From Alphaproteobacteria bacterium (GTDB taxonomy: Bacteria; Pseudomonadota; Alphaproteobacteria; Micropepsales; Micropepsaceae): a stretch of DNA of 64,000 nucleotides. Made by a program: the position numbers and the translations under genes. Numbering within the stretch: the stretch's first letter is position 1; every line of letters starts with the position of its first letter. Positions 56,736 to 64,000 of the stretch are shown piece by piece. Under the pieces are notes generated by a model. It had not been told where the DNA came from, did not search any database, and saw only the letters and a program-made list of their open reading frames with translations. Location: the NCBI GenBank assembly GCA_947474565.1, contig CANJIS010000005.1, positions 1-64,000 of the forward strand. Direction: 5' to 3'.

Positions 56736-58868
56736 CTATTGCGGCAAGGCATAGGCGAGATAATCGCCCGAACTGTTGCCGCCCGATGCGGCGACAATGA
56801 TGAACTGCCGTCCGTCCACGCTATAGGTCATGGGCGAACCGGATTGCGGCGCGGGCATATAGACCGCACCCACTTCCTGGCCGTTCTTCTGGTCGAAAGC
56901 GCGCAGATAGGCGCCGCGCGGACGGCCCGGCTTGGTGACATATTCGCCGTCACCCTGGATCACCAGCGTCTTGGTCACCACTTCGCCGACATTGGCGGAA
57001 TGGCCGGTGCGTTCGGGAACACTCACGCCCTTGAGCACCGGATTGTTCTTGATCGAGTCGGGCGTGTCGCCATTGGGCACCTGCCAGACATGCTCGCCGG
57101 TGTTGACATTGATGGCGGTGAGCAGGCCATAGGGCGGCTTCACCAAAGGCAGGCCGCTCACATCGCGCGGCGGCGGCGGGCCGTTCGACTTCTGCGGATG
57201 GGCAGCCAGCGCCGCAGCCAGCTTCTGGTCGTCCAGAGAAACCTTGGGCGCGCCGGGAGCATCGCCGAAGCCCGCCGCACCGGAGATGCGGAACACCTGG
57301 CCGGCAACGCCCTGATCATATTTCAGGTCCGACAAGCCTTCGGGCAGAGGCACCAGGCCGAGTCCGGAGACGCCGTCATTCACGGCGGGCGCAAACACGG
57401 TCTGGGTTTCCGGATTGAAGCCGGAACCGGGCCAGTTGGTGCCGCCGCCGGCATAACCGATCAACAGCGTGCCCTTAGGCGGGCCGTTGGGATTGCCCAC
57501 GACCGGCGGCCCGAACAGCGGCGCCATCTTGTAATTGTCCTTGATGATCTGCTGCGCCTTGGCTTTCAGCTCGGGCGTATAGTCGATCAGGTTGTCATTG
57601 TTGACTTCCTGGCGGCAATACGGCGCCGGCTTGCTCGGGAAAGGCTGGGTCTTGGAAGTCTTCTCGCCCGGCACATCGGTCTGCGGCACGGCCTTTTCAT
57701 TGATCGGCCACACCGGCTTACCGGTGATGCGATCGAAGGTGTAGAGGAAGCAGATCTTGGACGGCACGGCGACCGCCTTGATCGGCTTGCCGCCGACATT
57801 GATATCCATCAGCAACGGCGGCGAGGACATATCAATGTCCCAGATCGGGTGATGCACGACCTGATAATACCATTTCATCTTGCCGTCGTTCAGGCCCAGC
57901 GCCACGACGCTGTCGCCGAACAGATCGTTGCCGGTGCGGCCGCCGCCATAATAATCGTCGGTCGGGTCTTCGATGCCGGCATAAACGAGGCCCGCTTCGG
58001 GATCGACGGTCATGCCGGTCCAGGTGCCGGTGTTGCCGTTGAAGTCGGCGCCGTTCTTGTCCCAGCTCTCGTAACCGAACTCACCCTTTTGCGGGATGTT
58101 GTGGAAGGTCCAGATCAGCTTGCCGGTCTTGGCGTCAAAGGCGCGGGTCAGACCCTTGGTGTTGTTCTGTTCCAGCGGCTGGCTGCCTTCCTTGAAGGAA
58201 GAACCCACCAGCACGGTGTCGCCCACCACGGTCGGCGTGGAATGAAGGCCGATTTCGCCGGTGGTCAGATCGATCTGCTGATAGACGCCGGGCTTGCCCA
58301 TCACGCCGGTGTAAGCGCCGACTTTCAAATCGACCACGCCATGTTCGCCGAAGCTTTCGACCGGCTGACCGGTCTTGGCGTTCAGCTCCACCAGCCGATA
58401 ACCGGTGGTGACGTACAGAATGCGGTCATCGCCCTTGCCGTCCGTCCAATAGGACACGCCACGGCCGGAAAGCTGGCGCGGCGCGATGGCGGCGCGCAGA
58501 CCTTCATTCATGGAATAGACCCACTTCAGTTCGCCGGTCTTGGCGTCCAGCGCGATGACGGCGCGGCGCGAACCGCCGGTGGTGTAGATGGTGCCGTTCA
58601 CTTCCAGCGGCGTGCCTTCCAGCTTGTATTCCGGATGGTTGCCCAGCGAGTCGGTCTTGAAGTGCCAGGCCAGTTCCAGCTTGTTGAAGTTGGAAGCATT
58701 GATCTGGTCTTGCGGCGAATAGCGCGATCCGCTCGGATCGGCGAAATACATCGGCCAGTCGCCCTTGGCGGTCGAGGGCGTGTAACCCTGCGCTTGAACG
58801 GCACCAGCAAGAAGGAACGGCGCCAGCGCGATGGCGGCAGCCGAAGACAGGCGAGTTGAGAGTTTCAT
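56736..58868 (-). CDS. Exported PQQ-dependent dehydrogenase (quinoprotein, glucose/alcohol type)
   Basis: The 710-residue protein has a signal peptide (about residues 1-26, ending VQA) and an eight-bladed quinoprotein propeller. It opens GDWPMYFADPSGSRYSPQDQIN, with tryptophan-docking motifs such as ALDAKTGELKWVYSMNEG and AFDAKTGKLIWTF. It has no membrane helices, so it is a soluble form related to membrane-bound glucose/quinate dehydrogenases. No heme motif is present. No pqq biosynthesis genes are in the window. Substrate unknown. Confidence 0.9.
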   Translation of the reverse strand: MKLSTRLSSAAAIALAPFLLAGAVQAQGYTPSTAKGDWPMYFADPSGSRYSPQDQINASNFNKLELAWHFKTDSLGNHPEYKLEGTPLEVNGTIYTTGGSRRAVIALDAKTGELKWVYSMNEGLRAAIAPRQLSGRGVSYWTDGKGDDRILYVTTGYRLVELNAKTGQPVESFGEHGVVDLKVGAYTGVMGKPGVYQQIDLTTGEIGLHSTPTVVGDTVLVGSSFKEGSQPLEQNNTKGLTRAFDAKTGKLIWTFHNIPQKGEFGYESWDKNGADFNGNTGTWTGMTVDPEAGLVYAGIEDPTDDYYGGGRTGNDLFGDSVVALGLNDGKMKWYYQVVHHPIWDIDMSSPPLLMDINVGGKPIKAVAVPSKICFLYTFDRITGKPVWPINEKAVPQTDVPGEKTSKTQPFPSKPAPYCRQEVNNDNLIDYTPELKAKAQQIIKDNYKMAPLFGPPVVGNPNGPPKGTLLIGYAGGGTNWPGSGFNPETQTVFAPAVNDGVSGLGLVPLPEGLSDLKYDQGVAGQVFRISGAAGFGDAPGAPKVSLDDQKLAAALAAHPQKSNGPPPPRDVSGLPLVKPPYGLLTAINVNTGEHVWQVPNGDTPDSIKNNPVLKGVSVPERTGHSANVGEVVTKTLVIQGDGEYVTKPGRPRGAYLRAFDQKNGQEVGAVYMPAPQSGSPMTYSVDGRQFIIVAASGGNSSGDYLAYALPQ

Positions 58869-58986
58869 GCGCTTCCCCAGATGAAGGTCCCGCTGAATCG
58901 GAACCTGACGAATTATCGGGGAAAATCTCCCATCTTTGGCGAGCGTTTACAACGGCAGCTTTATGCTGCGACTGCGTCGTAAAACT

Positions 58987-60366
58987 TCAGGGGACGGTGA
59001 AGGACGGCTTCTTGTTGCAGAACATGATCTTCTGCCGCACATCGGCCGGGGGGCAGAAGTCAGCCAGCGCCGTCTTGATCACCGAACCCTCGCCGCCATT
59101 CAGCACCGTGGTCATATAACCGTCGGCCACCGTCTCGCGGGCGCTGAGCTGCAGCCCCGAACCGGCTTTCAGCGAAAAACAATGGTGCTGGAAATCGCCC
59201 GCCGCGATATCGCCGAACAGGGCGTCGTCATAACGGCCGCCATTGATGGTGACATTCTCGCCCAGACGGATGCAGCCGGAAATCGCCGCATTGGGATCGG
59301 ACGCATCAGCGGTGGCGCTGAAGGTGCGCATCGTCAGGCCGGTCTTCTGCTCGATCCTGCCGGTATTGCCGTCCAGCGGAATCGCCAGTCCGACGAAATT
59401 GTCGGACGCGGTGGAGGGGAATTGCACATTCATGATGATATGCGGCGAGGTGTACATCACCGCGCCCTGCCATTGCGGCTGCAGCAGATCGATGCGGCTC
59501 ATCGCCTGTTTCATGGAATCGACTTGAAGCGCCTGACGGGCCTCCGGCAGTTCAAAGCCCTTGCCGCTGAGCCAATCCAGCAGCAGCTGAACGCGGACAA
59601 AGCCGCGCCGCCGCGCCACGGCGTCGTATTTGGTGTTGATGAAGCCGTCTATGCCATCGACCTTGGTGAACTTCGCCGCCCAGGTGGGGCGGTAATAACA
59701 AGCCAGCTCCAGCTTGCCGCACAAGGCGGCGAGATAAAGATTGGCAAAATTGGCGCTGCGGATTTGCGCCTGGGGTTCGGCCCCTTGCAGGAATTCCAGC
59801 ACCATCACCCGCACCACGGCGGCGGCGGACGCAACATCCTTGGGACTGCCCAGCAGATTCTGATCGCGCGCGGCGCGCGTCATCAGGATGGCGGTGGTTT
59901 CGCCATCCATCGGCTTGGCGACGATGAAAGCCATCTGGCTCGGATCAATGCCGCTGAAATCCGCGGTCGAAGGAATGCCCACCGAAAAACTGGGATGGGT
60001 GTGCATTTGCGCCACGGTCGGCAACTTGGCGGGATTGTCGCAATGAAGCGAGATGCCCATCTGGCCGCCGGAGAATTGCGACTGCGCCTGCAGCGATGTG
60101 CCCAGCTTGATGTCGGTCTTGGCTTCAGATTTGGCGAAGCAGAAACCGAACTCGCGGTCGTTCATCAAGGTCTGGGCGGCGGCAACGCGCAGCGCCGAGG
60201 TGATGCCGTAACCCATGCTGATTTCGGGCGGCGCCGAATGGGCGTCGGCGGGCATCACGCCAGCGGTCAGGATGTCATCAAGGGCTTGCGCCTTTGAAGG
60301 CGCGGACCAGGGCAGGCAAAGGCCCAGGCCGATAACTGCAGCAATGAGGGAATGATGTGAAATCAC
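58987..60366 (-). CDS. Exported protein with a JAMM/MPN-like metalloprotease motif
   Basis: The 459-residue protein has a signal peptide (about residues 1-27, ending SKAQA). Residues 122-137 read HTHPSFSVGIPSTADF, matching the zinc signature HxHPx(6-7)SxxD of JAMM/JAB peptidases with one extra residue in the loop; Glu81 is a candidate for the upstream catalytic Glu. After it come a helical region (160-300) and a beta-rich C-terminus with several cysteines. JAMM domains usually act inside the cell; exported forms are rare. It precedes the PQQ dehydrogenase by 118 bases on the same strand. Confidence 0.65.
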   Translation of the reverse strand: MISHHSLIAAVIGLGLCLPWSAPSKAQALDDILTAGVMPADAHSAPPEISMGYGITSALRVAAAQTLMNDREFGFCFAKSEAKTDIKLGTSLQAQSQFSGGQMGISLHCDNPAKLPTVAQMHTHPSFSVGIPSTADFSGIDPSQMAFIVAKPMDGETTAILMTRAARDQNLLGSPKDVASAAAVVRVMVLEFLQGAEPQAQIRSANFANLYLAALCGKLELACYYRPTWAAKFTKVDGIDGFINTKYDAVARRRGFVRVQLLLDWLSGKGFELPEARQALQVDSMKQAMSRIDLLQPQWQGAVMYTSPHIIMNVQFPSTASDNFVGLAIPLDGNTGRIEQKTGLTMRTFSATADASDPNAAISGCIRLGENVTINGGRYDDALFGDIAAGDFQHHCFSLKAGSGLQLSARETVADGYMTTVLNGGEGSVIKTALADFCPPADVRQKIMFCNKKPSFTVP

Positions 60367-60438
60367 CTATCCGCCTCAAAAATCAGTATTGCCTCCGCTA
60401 TACCATGGAGGCGCTCTGGTCGCTAATCATTATGTGCA

Positions 60439-60645
60439 ATGCACAAGACGCATAAAAGTTCGGCACAAGGAATAATTTCAGGCAGAGCAAAAGCCGGGAT
60501 TGCCGCCCTGTCGCTCGGCGGCGTTCTGTTTTTGGGCAGTTTGCCGCCCGCCGCCGCCGGCCCCTACCCTGTACCCGGCGACGACAATGATCCGAATCAT
60601 TGCAGCAGCCGTAACGGCCAGCCCATCCTGTACCGCTTCATCTAA
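60439..60645 (+). CDS. Small exported protein, uncertain
   Basis: The 68-residue frame has a basic N-terminus (MHKTHKSSAQGIISGRAK), a hydrophobic segment (AGIAALSLGGVLFLGSLPPAAAG) and a short mature part with one cysteine (PNHCSSRNGQPILYRFI). It looks like a secreted peptide. The ribosome binding site is poor, and it is the only supporting feature missing. It ends just before the convergent kinase. Confidence 0.42.
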   Translation: MHKTHKSSAQGIISGRAKAGIAALSLGGVLFLGSLPPAAAGPYPVPGDDNDPNHCSSRNGQPILYRFI

Positions 60646-60666
60646 GTCGCGCGGCCTCTCGGATGC

Positions 60667-62010
60667 CTAGAGACGCGACAGAGGCGCAACGATGGAAATC
60701 TCCAATCCATCGGGCCGCCAGTCATAGGCAAGCGTGCCGCCGAACTGGCTTTCCACGCTGCGCCGGAGCAGCACGCTGCCGAAGCCCTGGGTTTGCGGCT
60801 GCGTCTGCCTGGGCGAGCAACCGCTTTCGCGCCAGCGCAAATCCAGCATGCCGCCCTCGGTGTGCCAGGTGATGGCGATTTTTCCTGTCGTCCCGCGCAG
60901 CGCGCCATATTTGGCGGCATTGGTCACAAGCTCATGGAAAATCAGCGCCATGCCGGTGACCGCACCTTCCGACAAGCCGATGCGCGGCCCGGCGATTTGC
61001 AGCCGCTCGTCCAGATGCGAGGCATCGTAGGGCGCGAAAATCTGGCCGATCAGCCCGGCAAGATCGGCGCCTGCATGGGAGCGCCCCGGCCGCAATCCCG
61101 GCTGGATCAGTTCATGCGCACGCGACAAGGCGCTGAGGCGGCCATGCAGGACGGCCGCCAATTCCTTGGGCGATGTGGCATTCCTGGCGCTGAGAGAAAT
61201 GATGTCGCTGACCAGGGCGAACAGGTTTTTGACGCGGTGATTGAGTTCGTTCAGCAGCAGCACGCGCTGCTCGTCCGCCTGTTTGCGTTCGGAAATATCG
61301 TTGAAATTGCAGACCGCCCCTGTCAGCACGCCGTCGCGATAAAGCCCGCGCACCCAATATTCGACCGCCACCGGGGTGCCGTCTTTGCGAAAATAAATTT
61401 CATCCGGGACATAGGCCTCGGTGCCGGTCTGGGCGCAGACAAGAACGGGGCAATCCTCTTTGGGATAGGGACTGCCATCGGGATGGGTGTGGTGGATGGT
61501 GTCGTGAAGGGTTTTGCCGATCACCTCCGAAGCCTCATCGAAACCCAGGATGCGCAGAAATTCGGCGTTGCAGGAGGTGGCGGTTCCGTCCGCCGCCACG
61601 CTGTAAAATGCGCTGGCGGTGGAATTCAGCAGGGTGCTCAGCTCGCTTTGCGCCTCGCTGAGTCGCAGCCGGACCTGGCGCTCGTCTTCGATGTCGGTAT
61701 TGGTGCCGATCCAGCGAACGACATTGCCGAATTCATCCAGGAGCGGGACGGCGCGGGCGATGTGCCAGCGGTAAGCACCATCCGCACCCTGCAGGCGAAA
61801 CTCCGCTTCGTAGATCTGGCCGCTGGCCAGCGCCCGGGCCCAGCGGCTTGCCGCTTCCGGCAAGTCGTCAGGATGAACAATCGCCGCCCAGCCATTGCCG
61901 TTCAGGGCGCCGTGTTTGGCGCCGCTATATTCGTAAACCCGCTGATTGAACCAATCGAGTTCGCCGCTGGCCGGCGCGGTCCAGACATGGTGCGGCATGG
62001 CCTGGGCCAT
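60667..62010 (-). CDS. Sensor kinase, C-terminal part: PAS-PAS-HWE histidine kinase (split by an amber codon)
   Basis: The 447-residue downstream part begins at MAQAMPHHVWTAPASGELDW. It has two PAS domains (about 1-110 and 120-245) and an HWE-family kinase core with the phosphorylated His in LLLNELNHRVKNLFALVSDI and the ATPase part FHELVTNAAKYGALRG. The sequence in the same frame upstream is TTT CGC ACC then this ATG, preceded by TAG. The joined reading DSEA-stop-FRTMAQAMPHHVW is exactly the linker-to-PAS transition of such proteins, so this was one gene. It could be re-initiated at 62010, but no ribosome binding site is seen. Confidence 0.8.
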   Translation of the reverse strand: MAQAMPHHVWTAPASGELDWFNQRVYEYSGAKHGALNGNGWAAIVHPDDLPEAASRWARALASGQIYEAEFRLQGADGAYRWHIARAVPLLDEFGNVVRWIGTNTDIEDERQVRLRLSEAQSELSTLLNSTASAFYSVAADGTATSCNAEFLRILGFDEASEVIGKTLHDTIHHTHPDGSPYPKEDCPVLVCAQTGTEAYVPDEIYFRKDGTPVAVEYWVRGLYRDGVLTGAVCNFNDISERKQADEQRVLLLNELNHRVKNLFALVSDIISLSARNATSPKELAAVLHGRLSALSRAHELIQPGLRPGRSHAGADLAGLIGQIFAPYDASHLDERLQIAGPRIGLSEGAVTGMALIFHELVTNAAKYGALRGTTGKIAITWHTEGGMLDLRWRESGCSPRQTQPQTQGFGSVLLRRSVESQFGGTLAYDWRPDGLEISIVAPLSRL

Positions 62011-62019
62011 GGTGCGAAA

Positions 62020-63186
62020 CTACGCTTCGCTGTCTTTCAGGGCGCGGTCCGCCGTGACGTCGCGCGCCGTGCAATAGAGAAATCCATGCTCCGGCACCGC
62101 CACCCAGGACAGCACGCGGGTCTCCCCGTTTTTGGTGAGGTAGCGGTTTTCGAAATTCAGCGCCGCTTCGCCGCCTTGCACATGCTCCCAGGCTTCCTGC
62201 GTCATGTCCCGGTCATCGGGATGGAAAAAATCATAGAATGGCTTTCCCACCAGCTCGTCTTCGCTCCATCCCATGGCGGCGGTCCAGCCCGGATTGACGC
62301 GGGAGAAGCACCCCGTCTCCAGATTGATGACCGACAGAAGATGGGGACTGAGCTGCCATGTCGTGCCGCGCTCGGAAGACCGCTCCACCACCTGGCGTTC
62401 CAGATCGGCATTCAGCAGCCGCAGCTTTTCTTCCGTCGCCTTGCGCGAAGTGATGTCGAAACTGACGCCGGGAAACCGCGATGGCGTGTTGTCGGCGTCA
62501 TAGACGCAGCGGCCGACCGCCAGAACCCAGCGCAGCGTGCCGTCGGCTTGCACCAGCCGATAGTCCTCGCGTAATTCCGTGCCGGTGGCGATGGCCTTTT
62601 CCACCGCAGCCTGCACCCTGGCGCTGTAATCGCCATGGATATGGCCGAAGAATTCCGCCAGCGGCGCGCCATCCCGGGCCCGCGCAACGTCCACGCCATA
62701 CAGGCGGGCGAATTGTTCGTTCGCCGTGACCAGGCCAGAGGCGATGTCCAGGTCCCAGGCGCCGACACCGCCGCCAGCCGACAGCGCCATCTGCAAACGG
62801 TTTTCGCTGTCGCGTTGCCGGTCGAAGGCGGCGAACATGGCGTTCATCAGCACGATGATGATGGTGGCGGTCAGGGCGTAGAATCCCAGCGCGATCCAGC
62901 CGGCCGCGCCGGTCTCGGCAAAAGAGTTGATCGGCTCAATCAGATAATATTGCGCCAGCAAGCCGCCCAGGATGGCGGCGGTGATACCCGCCATCCGTCC
63001 GCCCAGAAACGCCGCCAGGGTGATGGCGGGAAAAAATGTCAGGAATGGAAATCCCGTCAGCGCATCGCCGATCAGCAGGCGAACGCCGATGGCCGCGAGC
63101 GAAAGCAGAATAGCGAGCAATTGGCCCAGCATGACGCTGGACTGGATGAACTCCAGCCGGTTCGCGGCGGTATGAATAGTCGTCAC
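62020..63186 (-). pseudogene. Sensor kinase, N-terminal part: membrane domain and two PAS domains, ended by an in-frame TAG
   Basis: The upstream part has a DUF4118-like four-helix membrane region (about residues 15-120; LLSLAAIGVRLLIGDALTGFPFLTFFPAITLAAFLGG), two PAS domains (about 130-255 and 280-385) and ends in VTADRALKDSEA. TAG at 62022-62020 stops it, and the same frame continues into the kinase part. The start is probably GTG at 63186 (GGGGA six bases before); ATG 63210 and 63237 are alternatives. Without the kinase half it could only sense. Sequencing error, recent nonsense mutation or amber read-through remain possible. Confidence 0.75.
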
Positions 63187-63273
63187 GGCAATCCCCGCCC
63201 TATTCCGCATTAGAGCATCTGCGGTTCCCGAGTGCAAAAACCGCCAATTACGGTGCGGTTTGGTACGGGGAGA

Positions 63274-63633
63274 TTATTTTTTAGATGCCGCAGCCAGCGC
63301 CGAAACCAAAGCGGTGCGGACGCCATAGCTGGTGACGGTAGCGGTTGAGACCATGTGGATCGCCACACCCTGCGCCGAAATGATTTCGCTTTTCAGGCGC
63401 GGCTGGACGAATTCGGTGATCTCGACCGAACGCGGCCGGTCATCGGGCATCTTCAGGAAAAGCACATCGACGATCTTGCCGCCCTGGATCACCACCTTGA
63501 TCGAAACCTGGCCCCATTCGATCTCGGTGTCGCCGGTATAGGTGCCGTCTTTATACTTGGGCTGGGCGCAAGCCGGTGCGCCCGCCAGGAAAAGCGCCAG
63601 CACGGCCAGAACAGAGATGCGGTGGTTCAACAT
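63274..63633 (-). CDS. Exported FMN-binding domain protein
   Basis: The 119-residue protein has a signal peptide (about residues 1-23, ending CA) and one FMN_bind domain: YKDGTYTGDTEIEWGQVSIKVVIQGGKIVDVLFLKMP...SAQGVAIHMVSTATVTSYGV. In RnfG/NqrC and urocanate reductase, FMN is attached to the Thr of an SGATxT motif. Here the segment is STATVTS, so Ser/Thr are kept but Gly is replaced; covalent FMN is therefore uncertain. No ApbE is nearby. Confidence 0.85.
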   Translation of the reverse strand: MLNHRISVLAVLALFLAGAPACAQPKYKDGTYTGDTEIEWGQVSIKVVIQGGKIVDVLFLKMPDDRPRSVEITEFVQPRLKSEIISAQGVAIHMVSTATVTSYGVRTALVSALAAASKK

Positions 63634-63769
63634 GGGGTGGAATTTTCTCGAAACGTCCCGGCCTGTCCAGAGGAAGTTATGCTTTTTTGTAACATACCGT
63701 CCTGACGCCCGCCGCTATCAAAAGGGCCCAAACCGGCTAAAGTAAGGCCGATACCGAGTGGGGGCTCCA

Positions 63770-64000
63770 ATGACGTTCAAGGTTTTGCTTTTGGCCGCAT
63801 GCGCGGCTGTGTTCACCAATGGGGCAATGGCCCAGGAGACGGACGGCATCAAGCTGCCGGCTGGCTTTCACGCCACCGTGGTGGCCGACAAGCTGGGTGT
63901 GCTGCGCCACATCGCCTTCCGCGACAATGACAACCTGTATGTCTCCACCCAGTGGAGCGCCACCGGCGCCGCCGGCGACGTGATCGCCATTCATCTCGAC
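63770..64000 (+). CDS. Exported glucose/sorbosone-type sugar dehydrogenase, N-terminal fragment (runs off right edge)
   Basis: The frame starts at ATG 63770 and is open to the window end (77 codons). It has a signal peptide (MTFKVLLLAACAAVFTNGAMAQ) and IKLPAGFHATVVADKLGVLRHIAFRDNDNLYVST, the opening blade of soluble PQQ-type or sorbosone dehydrogenase propellers (lpxGFx..va...-RhiAf..-g.lyvs). It would be the second exported propeller dehydrogenase of the region. It is divergent from the FMN-binding gene. Confidence 0.75.
   Translation, partial: MTFKVLLLAACAAVFTNGAMAQETDGIKLPAGFHATVVADKLGVLRHIAFRDNDNLYVSTQWSATGAAGDVIAIHLD

Noticed and set aside
56739-58859. Plus-strand frame of about 700 codons opposite the PQQ dehydrogenase
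   Set aside because: Its composition (Arg/His/Gly-rich) is that of an antisense shadow; the minus strand has a signal peptide and propeller motifs.
60793-62574. Plus-strand frame of about 590 codons across the split kinase
   Set aside because: It is an antisense shadow of PAS and kinase domains, with no recognisable motif or start signal.
1-64000. CRISPR arrays, rRNA genes, prophage structural genes
   Set aside because: No regularly spaced repeats, no rRNA-like sequence and no capsid, tail or terminase genes were seen.

Overview
The window is 64 kb of GC-rich, gene-dense chromosome from an alphaproteobacterium. Evidence for that assignment: an alphaproteobacterial order of ccmE-ccmF-ccmH, degP, a two-component pair and glnE; families largely confined to this class (DUF2849, DUF934, DUF1491, DUF2336-like, a receiver protein ending in a FFGPDRR-type tail); PleC/DivJ-type kinases; and CtrA-like TTAA-N7-TTAA sites. 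A soil or acid-soil lineage such as Rhizomicrobium/Micropepsaceae fits, but this is inference. There is no rRNA and no CRISPR array. No gene-free stretch exceeds about 300 bases; the longest are promoter regions of 220-240 bases (30262-30486, 34346-34565, 56197-56439), in which nothing certain is seen.

Layout. 1-310: tRNA-Gly(GCC) with the probable start of a tyrosine recombinase leaving the left edge, so a genomic island may begin here. 0.35-10.3 kb (minus strand): cytochrome c maturation, DegP protease, an OmpR-type two-component system and GlnE. 10.4-13.3 kb: a head-to-head pair of gene remnants, then four tandem, translationally coupled YkgJ-type cysteine-cluster proteins. 13.4-19.2 kb: a class A PBP, an ABC importer and an MFS carrier. 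19.3-21.8 kb: a sulfite reductase operon. 21.9-28.5 kb: Spy-like protein, PLP decarboxylase, OprP-like porin, DUF2336-like protein, prfC and two small genes. 28.5-34.8 kb: two divergent sensor kinases, tiny ORFs, a lipoprotein, a degenerate receiver and Fe-SOD. 34.8-47.5 kb: aminotransferase, acyl-CoA ligase, metallo-hydrolase, SYLF protein, TPR/OGT-like protein, UvrB and a Gre factor. 47.45-48.3 kb: a complete IS5-family element. 48.4-64 kb: a run of exported redox and beta-propeller proteins (cytochrome c, VOC, NHL propeller, cupin, IorAB-type molybdenum hydroxylase, PQQ dehydrogenase, FMN-binding protein, start of a second sugar dehydrogenase), a secreted JAMM-like protein and a sensor kinase split by one in-frame TAG.

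How it works together. The ccm genes mature c-type cytochromes in the periplasm, where DegP also acts. The right third looks like an envelope oxidation neighbourhood, although its genes lie on both strands and are not one operon. The least explained items are the four-copy YkgJ array, the secreted JAMM-like protein, the amber-split HWE kinase, the small coupled ORFs at 32.2-32.7 kb, and the remnants at 10.4-10.8 kb.
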